Assembly: GCA_921293015.1 (NCBI GenBank)
Contig: OV121088.1
Span: forward strand, 6,075,882 to 6,139,881
Direction of reading: 5' to 3'
Length of the DNA stretch: 64,000 nt
Source: Phorcus lineatus
Taxonomy: Eukaryota > Mollusca > Gastropoda > Trochida > Trochidae
Below are positions 26,380 through 37,179 of this stretch, one piece after another (the stretch's first letter is position 1; each line of letters starts with the position of its first letter). The notes under the pieces were generated by a model that made no database searches, was not told where the DNA came from, and was given only the letters and a program-made list of their open reading frames with translations. The translations under genes and the position numbers were made by a program.

Positions 26380-29300
26380 TATATGTATCATCCCAACTTG
26401 GGATCGCGTCCCATCTTAAGATGGGACGCGTCCCAACTTGGGATTCCAAGTTGGGACGTCCCATCTTGAGATGGGACAGCGAATACTTTAACATGTTCAT
26501 AATATTCTTATTCTAATGTTGAATTTAGTAATAACACGTTAACAGGTATCATTGAGATAAGCGATTAAGGCCCTCGGCAGAGATTTTGAGTTTATGTTAA
26601 TTTTAATGACTTATTGGCTATATCTATCTCTCATCGCATACGAGTCTTTCTTCATAGTACTATACGATTTCAAAAGTAATTCTTTTACACAATTTTATAA
26701 ATTATTTCATTATATTCTTAAATTTGTTTAACTGTGACAGCATGTTAAGCAAATACAAAAAAAGAAATATACACCCAAAACCCACTCTTAGTGAATACCA
26801 AGAATGCTAATGCCTTGTAATCAGTACAATTTCTTACAAATAAACCGTTCCGTTAAGCAATATTTCAATGTACTCATTGTGTTTGATAGTCGAATTTAAG
26901 ACTTTATGTTTCTTAAACATAATTCACAAACACTAACCTATAAGTGGTATTCCGTCAATGCTTATAAAATGTCCAGTAAATAAATCCAGTTATGCCTCCT
27001 ATTTCCGATCGAACCTGATCTGATCAGTGTCGTGGTGCAAATGGCAAACATACCTGCTTGGTAGTTCAGAGAAGGGTGTGGGGTGGGTGAAGGGGGAGAG
27101 GGGGTCCGCAAGAAGGTATTTTGGTAAACATCCGGTTCGGTTATGACACCAATACCTGTGTGTCACCTTCCAATTAGTGACAAGAATGGGTACCAATTGT
27201 ACATGAGCATGCTTGTTACACTAAGGTAGACGCCGAGCGTTTGTTGTTTCAGTCAATGATTATCATTCTTATTTATCAAGGCATTGGCCCCTATCGGCAA
27301 TATCACTGATAGGAAGCAGACGTGATCAAATATCTATGTTTATTGTTATTGTATTGTTATTCGATGAAAGTTTTTTCGCCAAACTGAATATATTCAAACA
27401 GAACTATTATCATGTAAAGTAACCAAAATGAAATCTAACATCATTAGAAATACAATATTTCCACTCATTTTTATCAATACTACAAGAACATTAAAAACGG
27501 AGTTTGTTGACTTTGAGTTCATTAATAAACTTTGTTAACCTTCACAAGACTTTTTGACACAAACCAGGGTACAGAGTTGAGTAAAAAAAATGTTTTCTAC
27601 TTAACCCGAGGTAACATATGATTTCGATCAGTATAAAAAGGTTGTTTTTATATTTACAAGCGTCTATCTAGGCTTGTTAGAAGCGTTGAATTGAGAGAAT
27701 TGCTGTGTGTTGTTACTGCTAATAAGTTAATCAACTGTTCAATTAAGTCAAATAAGATGAGTAGGTGAGAGGGAAGAATTACATTTCAGTGTAATATTGT
27801 TGTTTTACAGCTGAAAGTTTACTTAACTGATCGTTTTGTTATCTTAAATATGCTACTTAACATGTCCCCCCCCCCCCCCGAAAAAAGCCATTTTTCAAAA
27901 GTCGACGTCCTGCGGAATCATCTTCTCAATACCTATCAACGAAGTTTTATTGATATACTTACAATTATCGAGTTATTTTGTACTGACATACATGTTGTAA
28001 TGTGTTATCTTCAGAGGACTAAATGATTCATATTGATATTATAAATACAAATTTGATATTGAAACTGTCATTGCCCATTGTAAAATATTATCATATTTCA
28101 TTGTATGTAATATGTTGAATCATATAATGGTTAGGAAGTATGATACTATGATTTAAACAGTATTTTATTTCCATAAAACATGTGTTACACAATATTCAGA
28201 ATATATATACAAAAAGGAAAAAAATGAACAAACAGGCAGCAAATGCCTATATAAATTCTTTTCCTGAAACAAACATAAAATGATTAAGCTATCAAGTACA
28301 TTGATGGAAATATACATTTGCAATTATTCTTACTAAACTCAAATTTATATTAAGCTTTGTCTACCTTACGTTTGGTACAAATTTTAGGAAAGAGCTTTAA
28401 AAATCGTTTGGTATCATTTATCATTCACTCTGTGACAAAGATTTGTCGCCGTTAAGATAGATTTAAGCATATTGATATGATTTACTAGGGAATATTCAAG
28501 TCCTAAGTTGGCACTTGTGGAAAATATCTAAAATGTTGGGGAACTAGACTTTGATTATAGGAACTATTAATTTTTTTTACATTTGATACATTCAACCAAG
28601 TCGCCAAGTAGATAAACAAGATTATAGTTTGTTAAAACAACACGGGCTTATGGTGTCTCCATATGTTGTATTAGCCTAACACTACCTATACGGTGGGCCA
28701 GGGACCTTATATACATGTATATAAGGTCCCTGGGTGGGCAAATTGGTGCCCAATCATTCGTCCTCTGTCATGCCAAGCTGTCACATTAACACATTCAGTG
28801 CTGGATTGTAACGATGGAGAGTACCTTAATTTCTGCTTATAGAAGGTTTTTGCATGGATTATTCATTTCCTTGTATCAGGTACGTTTTTTAAATATACAT
28901 TTAAATGCATTTTATGCAATTTATCACTAGTGTTGTAAAACTTGGATCTGTATTAGAATAACTTCATATCTTTGTTTGTTAAAAGTTTATACCACCTTTT
29001 TGTAAAGAAACTAAGAAACAAATATGTCTCTGTGAAATGTGGAGCCATTTGGTTTCTCTCTGTTTACAGCTGTTCGATCTACGCATGTATTGGTCATTTG
29101 AAAAATGCTGAAAACTATTATCTAAATATAAATCTATATATTGATCTGATTTTGTTATGTCGCTTAACAAATGTGATTCAACCAGTAATCAAATGGGACT
29201 TGTAATTGTTTGAGTAGTGTTGAATCGTTCGTACTCGATAACAAATGAAACCGAGTCAGAAAGTGAAGTAAATGAACATCAAATCAAATTTTCTTTGTAG

Positions 29301-29493
29301 ATGTGAAAAGAATAGAACAAAATTATATAAAAACATGTTTTACTAACTCAATTCATTATAAAATATGAATATTATTAACATGTTTTAGTATCCCCCGACC
29401 CATCTCAAGATGGGACGTCCCAACTTGGAATCCCAAGTTGGGACGCGTCCCATCTTAAGATCGGGCGGATCCGCAGTTGGGATGATACATATA
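26380..29493. mobile_element. 3.1-kb element with ~100-bp nested-palindrome ends
   Basis: Left end 26,380-26,477 and right end 29,397-29,493 are inverted copies of one another. Both start TATATGTATCATCCCAACT and run through blocks that are themselves palindromes: CCCAACTTGGGA, CCCATCTTAAGATGGGA, the junction TTGGGATTCCAAGTTGGG, and CCCATCTTGAGATGGGA. Block 1 lacks the whole segment at the matching place (about 14,575), so this is an insertion. The interior has no convincing coding frame but holds a C14 tract (27,866-27,879) and a 36-bp perfect palindrome (28,698-28,733). Most likely a non-autonomous DNA or foldback element; the superfamily is not recognised. Confidence 0.75.
28698..28733. repeat. 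Perfect 36-bp palindrome without spacer
   Basis: Each half is CCAGGGACCTTATATACA and its exact complement, centred at 28,715/28,716. A head-to-head junction of two short element ends, or a cruciform-forming site, would explain it. It lies inside the 26,380-29,493 element. Confidence 0.9.
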
Positions 29494-30450
29494 CATGTAT
29501 AACCCATTTTTAAAAGCAACAATGAAACGCGAGCATATATGTCTGTATGTTTGCTTCATACAAAGTCTAAATCTTGTGAAATACTATCCACATCTGTGTT
29601 CAGCCACGTTCTCATCTTGTAAACAGCTTGGACAATATTCAGTTATTGATGCAGCCTCCCTTTGACTTTGTAACAAACAGTGGCTGGCTGATATTCACCA
29701 TCAGGTATTTCATGCTCTATTTACTTTCCTTGAACACAACACAACGCCTCTCATGTCTTCATCGTGTCTGTAAGCATATTTATTACGTAAGTTTGTCTCT
29801 TTTCCCAAATGTTTTAGAGAACCTTTATTGCTTTAATGTTTATATCTTTGTTGTTGTTAGTTTATCAGAATTATCGATGCTTCTACGTATGTACCTGTAT
29901 GTATGCATGTATAGGGACGGAATGATTCAAATCGAGATCGATGAATACAGGGAGGATTGTGATTCAGTAAAATACAATTACGGCATGCTCGTTTTAATTA
30001 TATATACACTTTAGTGTAATTTAATGTAGACTTTAAGACAATTCGTTTTTAATCCCAAAATACTGTATGAGTAATCCTGAATGTAAACTCAGCATCAAAA
30101 ATAGAATAATGTCATTGTATACTTCACGGCTAATATCAAATACTCTAATTTGATTCAAAAACATAAAATGTACTTTGTAGTTTTTTTAGCTTTGGAAAAG
30201 CATATGATAAAAATCACCGACAATTATCATGTTGAAAGGAGAATAATTTGCTATGATACGAGCTTGATATGAGCGACTTAAAATAACATGGGAAATGACC
30301 GGAATGGCAAGTGATGTTGAGGTCATTTACTATTTTTAGGAATGTATGACTCAATTTTGTTTCACAATTGCTTTTAAAAACCCTCGTTATACGTATCTTT
30401 CGTTGAATGTGTTAGACCTTCAGTTTAAAGAAGAGGCATAAAGCATAATG
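29494..30450. other. Block 2 sequence upstream of gene 2
   Basis: It matches block 1 from about 14,580 to 15,640 and then jumps to the match of 15,937. The frame at 29,628-30,014 has a shorter, diverged counterpart at 14,745-14,927; both read PPFDxVTxxxWLxFxxxYFxLYLLSLNT, but the frames end at different points and no domain is seen, so I do not call a gene. Confidence 0.5.
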
Positions 30451-31747
30451 TTGACTGTCGCTAATTATTATCTGTAAAAGGTATGTAGGAACAAAAAGAG
30501 CCAAATCATGAGAAAATACTATTATTCGACTATCTTATCACTATTTATGTCCCGGCTTTGCGTAACCGCGTAATCAGACTGGGGAAAGATTGACAAATCC
30601 TCGACGCCTGACTCAAAGCCACGGCCAGTGTGGGACGTATGGGCACTCAAACTCCAGCTCTTTGTTTTTCTCTGTATTTGTAAGCTATTTCGACAGACAA
30701 ATAGGGGCAATAGCATGGCGGAAAGAATTCATAAACACGATATATTATCACCTCATGCTATCAACATTTATTCTCGGTACACCACCATTGAGTAACATGT
30801 ATTTTTATACTGACATCTGACATTTGTATCAAATGTCGCAGAAAATCGTTTTTCCTTTTACAAACCTTTCGTGATAGCTTAGCGCTGAAGAGAGTGATTC
30901 GTTTGCTGTTATTTAACATGAATTGTTCTCTAATATTACACCACACAAGGTGTAGTTATGTCTTTGAATGTATCAATCGATGATATAATAACACACCTAG
31001 CGCAAGAAATCGAATCATCATTGATTGAGTGTAAACCTGAAACTATTTAGAAAGATAGTTTACAATGTCCCATACATAAAAGAGAGCAGGGTTTGATTAA
31101 AGTGAATAAAAGCTTGTAAAAAAAATCAAAACTGTTCAAGTGATTACTGGCAATGCTTTTGTAAGTTCATGCACATATGCATAAATTGATTCAACCTATT
31201 AAGTAGACCTTTTGACATAGTCATTGTTATCAAATGAGACATAATTAGATCTACAGAAATTTCAAGTTTAGTTTATCTCCAGAAAACTATGCCCTTAGCC
31301 AACTATCAGGAAGCAATCGCGGGGCCTTAGCAATATTTCCATGTGGGATAACGATTAATTGGAAATAAATTTGTTGAGTGCCGTGAGATGGCGTCCTATA
31401 CCTGAAAGAGATAGAAAGATATGGTGTATGGTGTATTTTATTTGATTACTCTTAAAATTTAAGTAATATTTGATAAAATTTAAGAATGGTATTTGGAATG
31501 GAATTTTTAATTGTTATAGACACTGGGAGAAGCTAAGTTCACTAATGAAGGGTTGGCCGTGTTTTTATAAGACATGCATGAGGTGTTCTTCTCTTCGCTA
31601 GTGTGTAAAGGGGTTTCATTTTCAAGCTCTCTTATGTTGTTAATGATAAAACTTGGAGTAAGGGTATTAGCAAACAATTAAAGTATTAAAGTATCCCTTC
31701 ATATATAATTACACGTATAACATGTCTAACACTTCATACTTGTCAAT
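30450..31747. other. Start of a ~5.3-kb insertion in block 2
   Basis: The sequence is not shared with block 1. The short frames at 30,522-30,946 overlap on both strands without a domain. It may contain the 5' end of the MULE that follows, but terminal repeats were not identified. Confidence 0.35.
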
Positions 31748-33135
31748 ATGGCAAACGCTGCTGTTCAAGTCCAGTTTCTAACACATTCTAGAGGTACTAG
31801 ATTCGCCTATCACATGGGATTCAAGTACACTTCAAACAAGGCAAAGCACAACACCATCTACTGGAGATGCACAGACAGAAGCTGCAAAGGACATCTGACG
31901 ACCATGGACGACAGGCTGACCAGAACATCGGACCACAACCATCCTCCCACTCCCTACGCCTACGAAGTTGACGTCTTCAGGACACGTCTCATGGACCGAG
32001 CCAGAGATGAAACCACGTCTATCGGCAAGATCTACGAGGACGAACTCTGCAACGTCAGAAGTGCTGATGCCCTACCGGACGATTTTCTGCGGCACATACC
32101 AACATTCTCCAACATCAGGTCACCACTTTACCGAGTGAGAAGGAAGAAGCAAGCCCGGCTACCCAAGAACCAGCCTGAGGTCCAGATTGAAGGAGAGTGG
32201 GCAACAACAGATGCGGGTGACGACTTCCTGATAGCCGACATCGCAAACCAGCAGAAGAGAACACTGATCTTCACCACCGCGACCAATCTTGAGCTCCTTG
32301 CTGATGCCGATATCATCTACGGCGATGGTTTCTTCTACTCCCCTCCCCATCTGTTCTACCAAATGTACACTCTGCATGCAGAAGTTCAGGGACACATGTT
32401 TCCCTTAGTGTACGGTATTCTTCCTGACAAAACCAAGGACACTTACGTCACCATGTTTCCATCAAGGACCCAGCTACCACCCACGGCTTCAACCTACAGC
32501 CCAGCATGCTTCAGATAGACTTTGAACACACCGTCGCTAACGCAGCCAGAGAAGTTTTCCCGACGATTCAGATCCGCGGATGCTTCTTTCACTTTGCCGA
32601 GGCCCTTTGGAAGAAGATCCAGTCACTGGGACTTGCGAAGACTTATAAAGAAGATGCCGAGTTCAGGACGCTGGCGAAGTGGAGAAAGGCTCTAGCACTT
32701 GTCCCTGTTGCGGACGTAGAAGATGTCTGGCTTGACACGATGGCTGAGGGTCCTGGCGGTGAGCAGATAACTAAGTATATGGACTACGTCACTACACAGT
32801 GGATAGAAGGCCCATGGCGACTTGAGACCTGGAACCACTACGACAACACCACCCACAGGACCAACAACAAACTGGAAGGATGGCATCACAAGATGAACCA
32901 ACAGACATCGTCACATCCCAACATCTTCACCTTTATCGCCATGATCAAGAGAGAGCAGTCCGTCACTGAAGTGAAGATAGCGCAGCTTGAGGGCCATCCA
33001 CGAGAGCCGAAACGTCGGCGCTGCTTCGTTGCAGCTGACCAGCGCATCGTAAGGGAAAAGGAGAGACTAGACAACGGCGACATCGGAGTGATGGGATACG
33101 TAGACTGTGTTGGACAATTGCTTGGAGTGTGGTGA
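31748..33135 (+). pseudogene. FLYWCH-type Mutator-like (MULE) transposase, one frameshift
   Basis: Frame 1 (31,748 to about 32,458) begins with a FLYWCH zinc finger: a GFKYTSNKA strand, then YWRCTDRSC and SDHNHPP, which supply C-x4-C...H-x-H. It continues into a MULE transposase domain with IYGDGFF (first catalytic Asp), LFYQMYTLHAEVQGHMFPLV and YGILPDKT. A small deletion near 32,459 shifts the frame; the second frame resumes as SIKDPATTHGFNLQPSMLQI followed by DFE (second Asp). It then gives GCFFHFAEALWKKIQSLGL, a C-x2-H-like region typical of MULEs, and NNKLEGWHHKMN near the C-terminus. The GC content is well above its surroundings, which suggests recent arrival. Flanking terminal repeats were not found. 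Confidence 0.88.
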
Positions 33136-33179
33136 ATGGGACTATATTTGAATGTGATGTGGATATTATATTATTATTA

Positions 33180-34153
33180 TTAGGTCTTCAAGACATAGTC
33201 TGGAAGACCTATTGTTTTTATCCGAATTATTATTATTAGGTCTTATTATTATTATTTGCATTTTTTTTTTGTTACGCAGATTCAGCCAAAACGGCTACTG
33301 CAAACTCAACCAAATTTTGCATGCTGATAGCCCTTACTGAGGAATAGACATGCGAAGCTTTTGAGCTTGATCGGATCATGCGTTAAAGGCACAGTACCTC
33401 TCAAAGTTTCAAAAATTAACATTGAAATAATTTTCAAAATGTATTTAGAGACTTGCAACTTGTTTTAAAAGATGCGCAATTACATTTGCAGCAAAAAAGT
33501 AAATCATGGCAAATTCGTAGCTTGCATACTTGCGCCGCCATATTGCTTTATTTGACTTTTTTGCATTTTCGGACCCCATGCATCTTTGACAATCTTCTTC
33601 TCTGAAGATACTTGCATCTAAGAGCTGAAATTCACACTCAATGTAGCTGAAGCATTGTAATTTTGAATTTGAAACTTTTTTCTCAGCAACCCTTCAAACT
33701 CGAGCAACATAGCTCGTGTGACCATGTTCAAGGGGCGATAACTCAAAAAGTTAGACTCACAATTGAACCATTGTTTCAGGAATGTAAGACCTGTATGTGT
33801 ACTTGACGAAACTGTTCAAACCTCATTCGCGAACAAGGTCAAGTTTTTCACAATTAACGATCGAAATCGGCAGAAATCTTTTGACCATATATTAACATGG
33901 GGTAATTTTTCAAAATGCTCCTAGACACTTAAAACTTGTTTTGAATGAAGCGTCATAACTGTACAAACAAAAAAGTCAATCATGACAAATTCCTCACTAG
34001 CATAGTTTTTCTGCATTTTCAACTTCTTTGCAATAATCACACTTTGCTTATGAGATTGGGTTCAATTTTAACTAACCGTTTACCACTAAAACAAAAAAGC
34101 ATGCCCAGGTCAAACACTGTGTGAAGTTCAAGCAGGAAGTCTTGAAGACCTAA
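33180..34153. mobile_element. Non-autonomous element with TTAGGTCTTCAAGAC ends
   Basis: The perfect inverted termini TTAGGTCTTCAAGAC (33,180-33,194) and GTCTTGAAGACCTAA (34,139-34,153) enclose about 970 bp without a coding frame. Each terminus contains its own partial palindrome (GTCTTCAAGAC), and AGTCTGGAAGACCT follows the left end. ATT-type microsatellite lies on both sides, so the element seems to have entered or seeded an ATT tract. A right-side extension, GTACTGCCTTGGCAGTCCTAG, is also self-complementary. Confidence 0.75.
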
Positions 34154-34183
34154 GTACTGCCTTGGCAGTCCTAGTTATTGTTA

Positions 34184-34185
<2 letters not shown>

Positions 34186-34222
<37 letters not shown>

Positions 34223-34229
34223 TATATAT

Positions 34230-34286
<57 letters not shown>
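34186..34286. repeat. (ATT)n followed by (AT)n microsatellites
   Basis: ATT repeats run from 34,186 to about 34,220, then a near-continuous AT tract from about 34,234 to 34,286. Such tracts are prone to slippage and assembly error. Confidence 0.95.
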
Positions 34287-34289
<3 letters not shown>

Positions 34290-34739
34290 GTGGATGTTAT
34301 AATTCAAGCAACTGAGTGGCGTTCAAAGAAATGCGTTGAAATGCGACTCTAACATGATAAAAGATAAAGAGAGACTGAACACCCCATTTGTCATTTGTTG
34401 GTACGATCCAATGCTACATAAGCTAGTTAAAAGTAAATACCACTGTGCCAATCGGTGGAATGGATTTTCCTACTCTGAAATAAGAAATTCGACCGATCGG
34501 GATGCGACCAGCTTGAGACTGGTCGGTATAACAACACATCTGTAGACCCGCGATTCTGCCGACGCAATAGAGGAAGGAAATACAACAATAGCTTTTAGAA
34601 TTTTGTGTAGCGAGTATCAATTTCAGTGATACTCAGAAAGTGTGTTTTATTCTATCCAGCCCAGCTGTTATATTCGAAAGTGCCAAAACCTGCAATCTTA
34701 TACTACGAAAACGTGGCAGTGTTTTCTATAGGTCATAGG
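34287..34739. other. No gene seen
   Basis: The frames at 34,336-34,545 and 34,423-34,620 overlap on opposite strands and have no domain. GACCGATCGGGATGCGACCA and nearby ACTGGTCGGTA form a weak inverted motif. Confidence 0.3.
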
Positions 34740-34936
34740 AATTTTTCTCCTTAGCATGTATGTTTATACTTTTATTTATTTATTTTTTGTCTATGTTGAT
34801 TCTATCTTTGTTTTATAGTCTCTCGTAACCCTGAATGGGTGGCTCACTATTTAAATGTACTGTATGTTTGATGAATTTTATTGTGTATATATTATGAGGT
34901 GAGACTCAAATAAACATTTATCTATCTATCTATCTG
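34740..34936 (+). mobile_element. 3' end of a non-LTR element with (ATCT)n tail
   Basis: A stretch with CTCTCGTAACCCTGAATGGG, TGTATATATTATGAGGTGAG and ACTCAAATAAACATTT ends in a (TATC)n tail at 34,919-34,936. An AATAAA signal followed directly by a short tetranucleotide tail is typical of LINE or SINE 3' ends. No coding part is joined to it here. Confidence 0.45.
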
Positions 34937-35790
34937 TACCCCCATTCTTATCATACGAGTACATAGTAGACTAAATTACAAATGTGTTAAATCTTATCAC
35001 CCATAATAGATATATGGTGTTCATTTGATAAAACTAAACATGCAAATGAAAAGTGATTACTGATCTAATTCCTTCACTTTGGTGGTGATTGTAAATAATT
35101 GTAAATGAGTAATCACGGTGTTAACCAAGGCATATAACAAAATAAGATGAAGTTGTGCTTTGTTTCACCCTCCACCTCTCAGGGAACACATGCTGGTTTA
35201 CAATGATCGATAGATTTCCACAAAGTCTTTGAAAATTTATCATAAAAAATAATATTTGACTTCTGTTTATTCCCTTTTTCGTGAAATTACCCCTAAAATA
35301 CACCTCTATTTATGTAAACAAACCGAGTATGATGTACTCACACCTCACTATTTTATCGACACATTTCCGATATGAATGGGATATGCTGTCCCCGATATTT
35401 ATATAATTTCGACTGAGTATAAACTCTGGTCAATTTTATAAAGGCTGTCATCGACTATATTAACTTAATATTACTGCATGTCTTCGTACAATGTCGGAAC
35501 GCAAATCCTTTTGTTAAGCAAACAGCCCACCATGCCGACTGTTGATGTCCGATAAAGCGATCGATCGCGAGATGGTAGCTCAAAAATACGGCGCATCAAT
35601 TGGTCGAAAACATTAAGGGGCGAGGCTAAAAGGATCGGTTCATTAGCTGGTGTTTTAAAAAATAACCGTCCGGAAGTTGGTCCTTGGCCGATTTAAGCCT
35701 CTATAAAGTTAGGTCACTGTCAAATTTGAATACATTTTAATTAATCACGAAAGCTGCAATGAAGGTTTTCAGTCGATCTTTATTGTGTGA
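34937..35790. other. Spacer ending the insertion in block 2
   Basis: No coding frame is supported. GCGATCGATCGCGAGATGGT near 35,556 contains a 12-bp palindrome. From about 35,795 the sequence again matches block 1 (15,985 onward). Confidence 0.35.
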
Positions 35791-36577
35791 CGAATTGAAC
35801 CCTGACTGAGTAATCAACTCAGGACATTGACTGTTTCAAAGGTTCTCATATATACTAACAGAGTTTTAACTATTCAAACTATTACAAGACGAAAGTGGAC
35901 ACCATGTCAGTAATAAAGCATGCATTGATTTCTAGATGGAAAAAAGTGACACCCTTTTGTATAATCTGACATGTTTAGTTGAAATAAACATGACAGCCTT
36001 TTATATAATCTACATGTATCATATGACTCGCAGATATACAATAAATTAACACCATAACTCACAAATGCATCTGGTAAGAACATGGTTATGATACTTGGTA
36101 GATGCGCAATCCTGATCAAAAGATGACGTTTTTACCCAGTGAATACAAAATGCATACACAAAGTTTATAGCAAAGTTGTATCCTATTGGTACTTAAATAA
36201 TACACGATGTAAACGATGAAAATACCAATGGACATGATAACACTTCGATGATCGAAATATTCACTATAACACTTTATAGTTTCAAAATGCTTTCAATAAC
36301 AATTCAATGATACACTATATAAAGCCAACACTTGAAACACAGTGCTCAAACTAACACTTAAATGATACACTGTTTTCATGACCATTTAATAATATGGGAT
36401 TTTAACTTTAATGTGTGCCCGGTGTGTTATAACAAATCGATGACGTATTCCATCTCTTGTAAAATTTACATTTTCTTGAATCTTGAGCAGATGTGTACAT
36501 TACGATTACATTTTTTTTAGCTTTATAGCATTTACTTGTCTGCTTCGCTCTCTTATTGTTTCGGATGAAATTTTCAG

Positions 36578-37103
36578 AGACCAGGAGTCGCTTACAGCAA
36601 ACTCAAGCCGTGGTTCCAAACCCTGATTACACAAAATACCAATAAACAACACACCACTATGGCTTCACCATATACCAACGTGTCTTCACAAAATACCGAT
36701 ACAATAATTCAGACAACAAACACTACCAAGAAACAAGGTACAATAACAAAACTCGAGAAGCAGTTGACACAAGGAACGAGTCTTTGGATCACATTCTACC
36801 CATTCCTATTAACACCGGCAACAGCTGAAATCTCTCTTGCAAGCGATGAACTTGGTTCTGAAAACTTACAATACCAGTCCTTCTTTGATGTGAGCGTAGC
36901 GAAAGAGACAGAGGTCAGAATACGCTGTTCAAAGGATGGTTCCTTATTCTTCACGAATAATGGCCCTGAACAGAAAATCAAAGAACAAGAAATCAATTTC
37001 CAAAGACCGGTGAATGTTATGTTGAAACTTAAGAACTGTGTACATCAAGTGCAACAGACACATGATGTGGAACTGTTGTACCTCCAGAATGTCGAAAAAT
37101 TCG
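36578..37103 (+). CDS. Gene 2 first recognised exon: NHR-like domain 1
   Basis: 526 nt, the same length as the gene 1 exon. Acceptor ATTTTCAG, donor TTCG/GTAAGA. It reads RPGVAYSKLKPWF, then a low-complexity linker, then the domain: LWITFYPFLLTPATAEISLA, SENLQYQSFFDV, VRIRCSKDGSLFFTNNGPEQ and RPVNVMLKLKNCVHQV. The in-frame ATG at 36,659 could act as a start if no upstream exon exists. Differences from gene 1 are mostly single substitutions with no frameshift. Confidence 0.7.
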
Positions 37104-37179
37104 GTAAGAATACCAGAATTATCAAAACAATTCACACACGTTACTAGGTTACAGAGCTATGTCTTCCCTCTTCTTCTCT

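Noticed and set aside
26380-26477. CRISPR-like array of palindromic repeats
   Set aside because: Only four adjoining palindromes without spacers, mirrored at 29.4 kb, in a eukaryotic genome; it is an element terminus.
14745-30014. Paired frames at 14,745-14,927 and 29,628-30,014 with similar sequence
   Set aside because: Similarity is explained by the block duplication as DNA; the frames end at different places and show no conserved protein features beyond the DNA match.
32128-33083. Minus-strand frames across the MULE
   Set aside because: Shadows of the GC-rich transposase frame.
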